A DNA stretch of 38,038 bases from positions 1 through 38,038 of the forward strand of contig CAXGAH010000022.1 in the NCBI GenBank assembly GCA_964007875.1, read 5' to 3'. The DNA is from UBA1275 sp002323515. GTDB lineage: Bacteria; Bacteroidota; Rhodothermia; Balneolales; Balneolaceae. Both the position numbers and the translations under genes were made by a program. Each line of letters begins with the position of its first letter. Within the stretch, counting starts at the first letter, position 1. This document shows positions 32,916 to 38,038 of this stretch, piece by piece. The notes under the pieces were generated by a model. The model was not told the DNA's origin and made no database searches. It worked only from the letters and a program-made list of their open reading frames with translations.

Positions 32916-34361
32916 TTGCAAACGGAATCGGCAGAGGTAACCTGGGAGAAGTGTCTCAGTATTATAAAGGACAATATTAGCTATCAAAAGTATAAATCTT
33001 GGTTTGAACCCATACGCGCTATAAGTCTATCAGAAAACACTCTAACTATTCAAGTACCTAGTCAGTTTTGGTATGAGTGGCTCGAAGAACATTACTATAC
33101 TATGTTGCGCTCGACCCTATCCAAAGTCATGGGCGAACACGGTAAGCTTGAGTATTCTGTTGTCATGGAAAAATCTGATCTATATGAGCACAACAAATCA
33201 ATACGACTTCCACAACGTTCTATGCCTCCGGTTCAAGACCAACATATTCAGAGTTATCCCGACTATTCTCCTGACAGAATAGAAAATCCCTTTGTTATTC
33301 CTGGAATTAGAAAAACTAAAATAGATTCCAACTTAAATAGATCTTATGTTTTTGAACGCTATATAGAAGGTGACTGCAACCGCTTAGCCCGTTCCGCTGC
33401 CATGGCTATTTCTGACAACCCTGGTAGTAATTCATTCAATCCTTTTTTTATTTATGGGCCTACCGGTCTAGGAAAAACTCACTTAGTCCAGAGTATTGGT
33501 AACCGAATTAAGCACAAATATGGGGACGAAAAATCAGTTCTCTATATCTCTTCTGAAGCATTTACTAATGAATTTGTGCATGCGATCCGAAACAACCGTG
33601 CTAGCGAATTCTCTATGTTTTACCGAAACATCGATGTACTCATTGTAGATGACATCCAGTTTTTTAGTGGTAAAGAAAAAACTCAAGAAGAATTCTTTCA
33701 CATCTTCAATGCGCTCCACCAAGATGGCAAGCAGATTATTTTAAGTAGTGACAGAGCGCCAAAGGATGTTCCCGACATTGAGGAGCGACTTATTTCTCGA
33801 TTTAGTTGGGGGCTAAGTGCTGACCTGCAAATGCCGGAGTACGAAACACGCTATGCTATACTAGAGCGTAAAGCAAACGACAATGGTATTGAAATCCCTG
33901 GCGATATACTGGAATTCATAGCTCACAATTTCAAATCCAATGTCCGGGATTTAGAAGGAGCCATTATAAAGCTGTTGGCCCATGCGTCTCTGCAAAACCT
34001 AGATGAAATTGATCTAGCCATGGCTAAGCGCGTTCTCAAGGATATGGTCAAGGATTCACACACACAGATTTCTATCGAATCCATTCAAAATTACGTCTGT
34101 GAATACTTTGGAATAGATACCAATAAAGTGCGTGAAAAAACCAGAAAACAAGAAATTGTGGAAGCGCGACAAATAGCCATGTACCTATCTAAACGTTTCA
34201 CAAAATCTAGCCTCAAAACCATTGGCTTACACTTTGGGGGACGAGATCATTCCACGGTAATTCACGCTATTTCAACCGTAGAAGAACGAATGACCACCAG
34301 CCCTAAACACAAGCGCATTCTAGAAGAACTGCACCAACGAATCGAAGTTGCTAGTCTATAA
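32916..34361 (+). CDS. dnaA: Chromosomal replication initiator protein DnaA
   Basis: The 481-residue DnaA starts at a TTG codon at 32916, set by a strong AGGAGGT Shine-Dalgarno site at 32901-32907; no in-frame ATG lies nearby. Domain I (1-80) includes WEKCLSIIKDNISYQKYKSWF. The domain III AAA+ core has Walker A GPTGLGKT (181-188), Walker B VLIVDDIQFF (241-250) and an arginine-finger region ERLISRFSWGL. Domain IV ends with the DNA-binding signature GGRDHSTVIHAI (about 441-452). DnaA binds DnaA boxes, three of which lie directly upstream, and opens the origin. It is followed by folB after 47 bp. No dnaN is adjacent. Assignment is certain. Confidence 0.97.
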   Translation: MQTESAEVTWEKCLSIIKDNISYQKYKSWFEPIRAISLSENTLTIQVPSQFWYEWLEEHYYTMLRSTLSKVMGEHGKLEYSVVMEKSDLYEHNKSIRLPQRSMPPVQDQHIQSYPDYSPDRIENPFVIPGIRKTKIDSNLNRSYVFERYIEGDCNRLARSAAMAISDNPGSNSFNPFFIYGPTGLGKTHLVQSIGNRIKHKYGDEKSVLYISSEAFTNEFVHAIRNNRASEFSMFYRNIDVLIVDDIQFFSGKEKTQEEFFHIFNALHQDGKQIILSSDRAPKDVPDIEERLISRFSWGLSADLQMPEYETRYAILERKANDNGIEIPGDILEFIAHNFKSNVRDLEGAIIKLLAHASLQNLDEIDLAMAKRVLKDMVKDSHTQISIESIQNYVCEYFGIDTNKVREKTRKQEIVEARQIAMYLSKRFTKSSLKTIGLHFGGRDHSTVIHAISTVEERMTTSPKHKRILEELHQRIEVASL

Positions 34362-34408
34362 CAATTAGGCTCAGCTGTTACAAAGAGTTCAATCCAACGC
34401 CACGGCTC

Positions 34409-34786
34409 ATGGAGCATACCGACCTTCTTACTCTAAAAGCCTTACGCTATCATGCTTTTCACGGAGTGCATGCCATCGAACGTGAGCAGGGCAATAGCTT
34501 TGAGGTGGATGTACTCTTTCGCGCGGAATTACGCCAAGCTGGCGCCCATGACCAATTGGATCTAACCTTGGACTACGAAAAAGCCGAACAAATCGTTAGT
34601 GGCGTCATGTTTGGTCCCTCCGTTCATTTAATCGAAAAACTCTGTGTGGACATCGGCGAGCAATTAATGAACACCTTCCTTCTGGTTGATGCGGTTCAGG
34701 TCGTGATTCGAAAACTCAACCCGCCTATTAAGGTCCCTACCGCTTATTCCGAAATAAGTATGCAGTGGCAACGATCTAGTAAGTAA
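34409..34786 (+). CDS. folB: Dihydroneopterin aldolase
   Basis: The 125-residue protein is FolB, which converts 7,8-dihydroneopterin to 6-hydroxymethyl-7,8-dihydropterin in folate synthesis. Typical features are LLTLKALRYHAFHGVHAIE near the start with the conserved glutamate (residue 22 region), DYEKAEQIV, HLIEKLCVDIGEQL, and the late catalytic lysine in VVIRKLNPPIK. The gene begins 47 bp after dnaA, and folK, the next step in the pathway, starts six bases after its stop codon. The two are almost certainly co-transcribed and may be translationally linked. Cytoplasmic, usually an octamer. Confidence 0.9.
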   Translation: MEHTDLLTLKALRYHAFHGVHAIEREQGNSFEVDVLFRAELRQAGAHDQLDLTLDYEKAEQIVSGVMFGPSVHLIEKLCVDIGEQLMNTFLLVDAVQVVIRKLNPPIKVPTAYSEISMQWQRSSK

Positions 34787-34792
34787 GTACAA

Positions 34793-35365
34793 GTGAGTAA
34801 AAATAGTCCGCATAGTACTCCGGATAGCGTTCACTCTGAGCCGGTATCGATGAACCCAAGAGCGGAAGATTCTGCACAATCTGTTTTTATAGCTCTAGGG
34901 TCAAATGAAGGTGATTCCACTGCACATCTAACACAAGCTCGATTATTCCTTCAAGAAATTAGTACTTCGCCTATACGAGCTTCCCGAGTCTACCAAACAG
35001 AACCCATTGGCCCCTCTGACGACGACTTTCTAAATGCGGTTATCCATATTGGCTGGGAAGGCAGCCCAGAGTCTTTGCTCGAACGGTTAAAAGAACAAGA
35101 ACGAATACAAGGCCGCCCCTCTCGCTATCCCAAATGGACTTCCAGAACCTTGGATTTGGATATCATAGATTTCGGCGGGCTCATTCTGAACAATGACCGC
35201 CTACATCTCCCCCATCCTGCCGCTGCAAAACGATTATTTGTCCTACTACCCCTTTACGATTTGGCTCCTGAATGGCATGAGCCAGTAAACAAGAAAGCTA
35301 TCTCAGAACTAATCCATCAAGCTCCAGAAATGAGGATTGAAGTAGGTGCATGGCAATGGGAATAG
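34793..35365 (+). CDS. folK: 2-amino-4-hydroxy-6-hydroxymethyldihydropteridine pyrophosphokinase
   Basis: This is FolK (HPPK), which pyrophosphorylates the product of FolB. Visible family blocks are FIALGSNEGD, VYQTEPIGPSDDDFLNAV, the RIQGRPSRYPKWTSRTLDLD segment with conserved arginines and the metal-binding DLDI, and LPHPAAAKRLFVLLPL. I report the GTG at 34793 (190 residues), six bases after folB. Its first 30 residues are polar and not family-like, so the in-frame ATG at 34850 (171 residues) is a serious alternative; neither start has a good ribosome binding site. It is followed by the deoxynucleoside kinase gene, 14 bp later. Confidence 0.9.
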   Translation: MSKNSPHSTPDSVHSEPVSMNPRAEDSAQSVFIALGSNEGDSTAHLTQARLFLQEISTSPIRASRVYQTEPIGPSDDDFLNAVIHIGWEGSPESLLERLKEQERIQGRPSRYPKWTSRTLDLDIIDFGGLILNNDRLHLPHPAAAKRLFVLLPLYDLAPEWHEPVNKKAISELIHQAPEMRIEVGAWQWE

Positions 35366-35379
35366 TGTTAGTTTAGGTT

Positions 35380-36018
35380 ATGCAGGTTGAACCAAGATTT
35401 ATCGCAATAGAAGGGGTTATTGGTGCAGGGAAAACCACCCTAGCTCAGATGCTTTCCCAGCGCCGTCAGGCTAGATTGGTACTCGAAGAATTTGAGGATA
35501 ACCCCTTTTTACCGAAGTTTTATGAGGACAGAGAACGCTATGCTTTTCAAACACAGTTAGCCTTTCTGGCCAGCCGTTTTCGCCAACAACAAAACATGAT
35601 GAGCCAAGATCTTTTTCACACCATGACAGTATCGGACTATATTTTTGAAAAAGACCGAATATTTGCACGTTTAAACCTCGATACTGATGAATTAGCCCTT
35701 TATGATTCCATCTTTTCCATCATGACGGGTATCGCTGCTCAACCTGATTTGGTGGTTTTTTTACAATCCACGGTAGAACGGCTCATGCAAAATATAGACC
35801 AACGAGGCAGAGAGTATGAGCAACATATCACACCAGAATATCTTAGAGACCTAAATGAGGCATACAATCATTTTTTTTATCATTATCAAAGAAGCCCTGT
35901 GGTGTTCATTAACGTAAGTGATGTAGATTTTGTTAAAAACCCCGAGCAACTTTTGTATATTGAAAAGCAATTATTCGAGCGCCCTATATTAGATAATATG
36001 CATATACATTTATCGTAA
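35380..36018 (+). CDS. Deoxynucleoside kinase
   Basis: The 212-residue protein is a deoxynucleoside kinase of the dCK/dGK family, which phosphorylates deoxynucleosides for salvage. The P-loop GVIGAGKTT is at 12-20, followed by LVLEEFEDNPFL with the catalytic glutamate region, then a DYIFEKDRIFA lid/DRS-like motif (86-96), and the lysine/arginine-rich LMQNIDQRGREYEQ helix that binds the phosphoryl donor. The specificity for deoxyadenosine, deoxyguanosine or pyrimidine deoxynucleosides cannot be read. It sits immediately after folK, an arrangement that recurs in Bacteroidota relatives, and is probably in the same transcript. Confidence 0.88.
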   Translation: MQVEPRFIAIEGVIGAGKTTLAQMLSQRRQARLVLEEFEDNPFLPKFYEDRERYAFQTQLAFLASRFRQQQNMMSQDLFHTMTVSDYIFEKDRIFARLNLDTDELALYDSIFSIMTGIAAQPDLVVFLQSTVERLMQNIDQRGREYEQHITPEYLRDLNEAYNHFFYHYQRSPVVFINVSDVDFVKNPEQLLYIEKQLFERPILDNMHIHLS

Positions 36019-36039
36019 AATTGAGAATCTTCGCTATTT

Positions 36040-36318
36040 ATGACTTTTAAGCTGCTACTATTTTTCTTCTTAATCTGGGTTTTCTTTCGATTTGTGGGAA
36101 GAATTTTTTTACCCTTGGCTATTTTTCGTAAAGCTGTAAAAAATGCCCGAAATCAACAGCCCTATAATAATAATCCGTTTTCAGGAAACGGTGGGAGAAA
36201 AAAAGATTTTTCAGCTATTCAAGATGCAGAATTCGAGGATTTAAGTGAATCAGAACCAGCTGCTAAGGATAAGGATGGAGCCAAGGAGGCATCCACAGGA
36301 ACCAGTAATAACACCTAA
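36040..36318 (+). CDS. DUF4834-like small membrane protein
   Basis: This 92-residue protein has one strongly hydrophobic N-terminal segment (about 4-32, with FFFLIWVFFRFVGRIFLP) followed by a polar, disordered tail rich in Asn, Asp and Lys and containing FSAIQDAEFED. The layout of a membrane anchor with an acidic YxxA/DAEFED element matches the DUF4834 family of Bacteroidota, whose function is unknown. It lies 21 bp after the kinase gene and 28 bp before the TPR gene, so it is likely in the folB-folK-kinase transcript. Confidence 0.65.
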   Translation: MTFKLLLFFFLIWVFFRFVGRIFLPLAIFRKAVKNARNQQPYNNNPFSGNGGRKKDFSAIQDAEFEDLSESEPAAKDKDGAKEASTGTSNNT

Positions 36319-36346
36319 TAGTACAACGACCTAAACAAGCAATAAC

Positions 36347-36898
36347 ATGAATATTGAAGAAAAACTAAGCCGCGGCTTCGAACTACTCCAAGAAAAAGAC
36401 ATCGACCATAGCTTAGATATCGCTAGAGAGGTCCAAAAAGAAGCGCCCGATACCCCAGAAGGGTACTATCTTGAGGCGCTAATCATGCAGCAGCTAAATC
36501 AGATGGATATTAGTTTTTCGTGCATTAATAAGGCCATCGAGCGATCCGATAATAACGGGGTTTATTTGAATCTGAGGGGTCATATACACATGATGAAGGA
36601 AGATTTGGAGAAAGCGGAAGCGGATTTTGATACAGCTATAGAATCTAGTGATCTTGCAGCAGCTCACCGGAATAAAGTGATGATTATGTTAATGACTGAC
36701 CGTGGAGCAGATGCCGTAAATTATTTGATAGGGCGAATAAAAGCCGAGCCAAGAGATGCGGAAAATTGGATACTGATGGGTGATATGATTATGAAAGGTG
36801 GTCAAAATGATAAAGCTCGCACTTATTATGAGCAGGCAATTAAGATCGATCCAGATAATGAATATGCCCAACGACAGTTGCTAGAAATAGACGGATAA
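36347..36898 (+). CDS. Tetratricopeptide-repeat protein
   Basis: The 183-residue protein consists of TPR-type helical repeats with the W-LG-Y-A-F-A-P pattern. Clear units are PEGYYLEALIMQQLNQMDIS, GVYLNLRGHIHMMKEDLEKA followed by DFDTAIE, and NWILMGDMIMKGGQNDKART ending in YYEQAIKIDPDN. There is no signal peptide, so it is probably a cytoplasmic protein-interaction scaffold. Partners are unknown. It is the last intact gene of the rightward series that begins with dnaA. Confidence 0.75.
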   Translation: MNIEEKLSRGFELLQEKDIDHSLDIAREVQKEAPDTPEGYYLEALIMQQLNQMDISFSCINKAIERSDNNGVYLNLRGHIHMMKEDLEKAEADFDTAIESSDLAAAHRNKVMIMLMTDRGADAVNYLIGRIKAEPRDAENWILMGDMIMKGGQNDKARTYYEQAIKIDPDNEYAQRQLLEIDG

Positions 36899-37062
36899 GT
36901 TGCTGCCTCTTTTTTGATTTTTGTCTTATGGGGTATTTATTTTTGAGGCAAACGTATTTTTAGGAGCAGATTGTATTAGGGGTACAAGCTTTTACATGTG
37001 TAATAATACCAAGGCAGTGCTCTTGCCGTTTTCAGAGCATACCCTTAATTAATTGAAAGACC
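36899..37062. other. Non-coding spacer before the broken Spy-like gene
   Basis: The 164 bp contain a T-rich patch just after the TPR gene stop (36910-36915), which may help end its transcript, and a weak hairpin GGCA/TGCC around 37013-37026 followed by GTTTT. I see no ORF or RNA gene. Confidence 0.35.
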
Positions 37063-37191
37063 ATGTATAAACAACCCACTTCCCCATCTTATTTTTCCTT
37101 CCATACAAGCTTTTTTATAGGTTTTTTGGTTTATTTCTAGTGAGTTGTACAGTTTTATTTGCCCAGGAAAAAAACTCACGTACATACCAAC

Positions 37192-37311
37192 ATGAAACTG
37201 AAGAAATGGTTCATAAGCGTGGTCAGCAGTCAGGGCGATCTATCCAAAATCAACGAGGGATGCAAAACCATTAAGGAAATAGAAAGGATGATTCGAGCTT
37301 ACCAAGACTAG
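37192..37311 (+). other. Short alternative-frame ORF inside the broken Spy-like gene (doubtful)
   Basis: A 39-codon frame (MKLKKWFISVVSSQGDLSKI onward, ending IRAYQD) overlaps the broken region. It has no good ribosome binding site, and its protein could arise by chance from the shifted frame. I list it only so that it is not mistaken for a confirmed gene. Confidence 0.15.
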
Positions 37312-37319
37312 AAAAATTT

Positions 37320-37745
37320 ATGGAGCTTGAAACAGAGCTCATGGCCGAACAATTTAAGCTAACCAAAGAACAGGTAGAAGTACTAACCGCTACCCAAGCT
37401 GGATTAGTTGAAAAGTATAGAAAGGCCCGTTTAGAATTTGAAAAAGAGGTGCAAGTCAAGCGGGAAGAAATGAATCTTCGGAGAGAATCTATGCGGAAAA
37501 TTCACCAAGAAAACCCTGAAGCAAAGCCGTCAAGAGAAGTTCGTGAGGCTATGCAAAAGGCGTTGAAAAACGAACGTGAAAATCTTGAGAAGGACTTTAT
37601 AGAAGCAAATAGAGCAATGATGAGCGAATTCCAAAAAGATCGAATGCTCATGATGTTCGACGTATTAAGTGATGTGCAATATCGTGGTTATTTAGAACAG
37701 CGTGAGGCTATGCGTAAAGAGATCCGGTCTAAGCGTACTAGATAG
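37320..37745 (+). CDS. Surviving 3' reading frame of the Spy/CpxP-like gene
   Basis: This is the largest uninterrupted part, 141 residues from ATG 37320. It is almost wholly helical and highly charged, with an FKLTKEQVEVLTATQ (LTxxQ-like) element near residue 13 and a late KDRMLMMFDVLSDVQYRGYL segment, as in the Spy/CpxP/zinc-resistance-associated family of periplasmic chaperone-like proteins. As it stands it lacks a signal peptide and a visible ribosome binding site, so it is either a remnant or translated in an unknown way. A genome annotation may list it as an ordinary hypothetical protein. Confidence 0.5.
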   Translation: MELETELMAEQFKLTKEQVEVLTATQAGLVEKYRKARLEFEKEVQVKREEMNLRRESMRKIHQENPEAKPSREVREAMQKALKNERENLEKDFIEANRAMMSEFQKDRMLMMFDVLSDVQYRGYLEQREAMRKEIRSKRTR

Positions 37746-37812
37746 TATTCGCATTTACCGAAGTACCTTTGCGGTTTCTGCTAAGAAAGCAGTATATTTG
37801 TAGCCCTATTTA

Positions 37813-37896
37813 GCTCACGTGGCGGAATTGGTAGACGCGCACGCTTGAGGGGCGTGTGGCTTAACGGCCGTGATGGTTCGACTCCATTCGTGAGCA
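37813..37896 (+). tRNA. tRNA-Leu (anticodon GAG)
   Basis: The acceptor stem GCTCACG (37813-37819) pairs perfectly with CGTGAGC (37889-37895), with A as discriminator base. The anticodon arm is CACGC-TTGAGGG-GCGTG, placing GAG at 37847-37849. The T-arm contains GGTTCGACTCC, and the long variable arm (TGGCTTAACGGCCG region) marks a class II tRNA, as expected for leucine. The CCA end is not encoded. Confidence 0.95.
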
Positions 37897-37906
37897 CTTA
37901 ATAATT

Positions 37907-37949
37907 AAGCTAAGTAACATAATTACAAATATTTAGCTTTTTTATTTTA
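37907..37949 (+). terminator. AT-rich hairpin and T-run after tRNA-Leu
   Basis: AAGCTAA (37907-37913) pairs with TTAGCTT (37933-37939) and is followed by TTTTATTTTA. The stem is AT-rich and the loop is long, so it is a modest terminator. It lies 10 bp after the tRNA and overlaps the start of the edge ORF. Confidence 0.45.
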
Positions 37950-38038
37950 TGGATGATGTAGGACCTATTAAAGATTTGTTCATAGAAACAACAATAGGAA
38001 AGGAAAAAACTGTATCAATTGTAAAAATGGTATTTAAA
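37949..38038 (+). CDS. Possible partial gene at the right edge
   Basis: An ATG at 37949 opens a frame of 30 codons (MDDVGPIKDLFIETTIGKEK, then TVSIVKMVFK) that is still open at the window end. There is no Shine-Dalgarno site and it overlaps the terminator hairpin, so support is weak. Composition is AT-rich. No family can be recognised from this fragment. Confidence 0.35.
   Translation, partial: MDDVGPIKDLFIETTIGKEKTVSIVKMVFK

Larger units (their letters stand above)
37063..37745 (+). pseudogene. Broken Spy/CpxP-like periplasmic protein gene (frameshift plus in-frame stop)
   Basis: Three pieces line up as one gene. From ATG 37063 the frame reads MYKQPTSPSYFSFHTSFFIG, then ends at TAG 37138-37140. 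Adding one T in the six-T run at 37122-37127 restores a signal-peptide core GFFGLFLVSCTVLFAQ, continuing EKNSRTYQHETEEMVHKRG and QNQRGMQNH. There an in-frame TAA (37272-37274) interrupts; after it the same frame continues GNRKDDSSLPRLEKFMELE into the intact 141-codon 3' part. The 3' part is a charged helical LTxxQ-type protein. Two separate lesions favour a decayed gene over one sequencing error. Confidence 0.6.

Noticed and set aside
36904..36950. TGCCTC/GAGGCA hairpin after the TPR gene
   Set aside because: Only six paired bases across a 35-base loop, so it is likely chance; the T-rich patch alone may matter.
1..38038. CRISPR arrays, insertion sequences or prophage
   Set aside because: No regularly spaced repeats, transposase, integrase or phage structural gene was found on either strand.

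Overview
The window looks like a chromosomal segment of a marine-type member of the Balneolota/Rhodothermota branch near Bacteroidota. That placement is an inference. It rests on three large secreted proteins ending in the type IX secretion (T9SS) type A sorting domain with the NYPNPFNPST signature, signal peptides ending in AQ, many genes without a clear Shine-Dalgarno site, and moderately low GC. No 16S gene is present to test it.

Layout. (1) 1-3.5 kb: the start of a secreted protein cut by the window edge, an AlkB-type membrane alkane/fatty-acyl monooxygenase, a PPK2 polyphosphate kinase and an aldo/keto reductase. (2) 3.5-11 kb: an AT-rich, accessory-looking stretch of genes on alternating strands. 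It holds a beta-lactamase-fold serine hydrolase, a TolB-like propeller protein, a YHYH-domain lipoprotein, an SDR/DUF2867 protein, a histone-deacetylase-family enzyme, an unknown envelope protein and a GNAT acetyltransferase. (3) 11-22.5 kb: an extracellular degradation block with a giant T9SS subtilisin-like protease, a divergently transcribed dipeptidyl peptidase IV-type S9 peptidase, and a T9SS GH81 beta-1,3-glucanase with PKD and CBM6 modules. Together these suggest use of protein and laminarin/callose-like glucan. (4) 22.7-31 kb: core genes. ispH is followed by a leftward string eno > secreted endonuclease I > recF > DUF721/dciA-like > YbbR/CdaR-like, and then a HAD phosphatase and an unknown envelope protein. 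(5) 31-36.9 kb: a small unknown gene overlapping prmC, a likely replication origin (three identical DnaA boxes plus TAGCTAA repeats), dnaA with a TTG start, folB, folK, a deoxynucleoside kinase, a DUF4834-like protein and a TPR protein. (6) 36.9-38 kb: a Spy/CpxP-like gene that appears broken by a frameshift and an in-frame stop, tRNA-Leu(GAG), and an AT-rich edge with a possible partial gene.

The parts judged most worth a second look are the origin region upstream of dnaA with its repeat architecture, the secreted nuclease gene tightly packed between eno and recF, the methionine/histidine-rich module of the giant protease, the doubly broken Spy-like gene, and a perfect 16-bp inverted repeat inside the last codons of the GNAT gene that probably terminates the converging protease transcript. 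I see no CRISPR array, insertion sequence or obvious phage module. I do not see a clear-cut new defence or secretion system.
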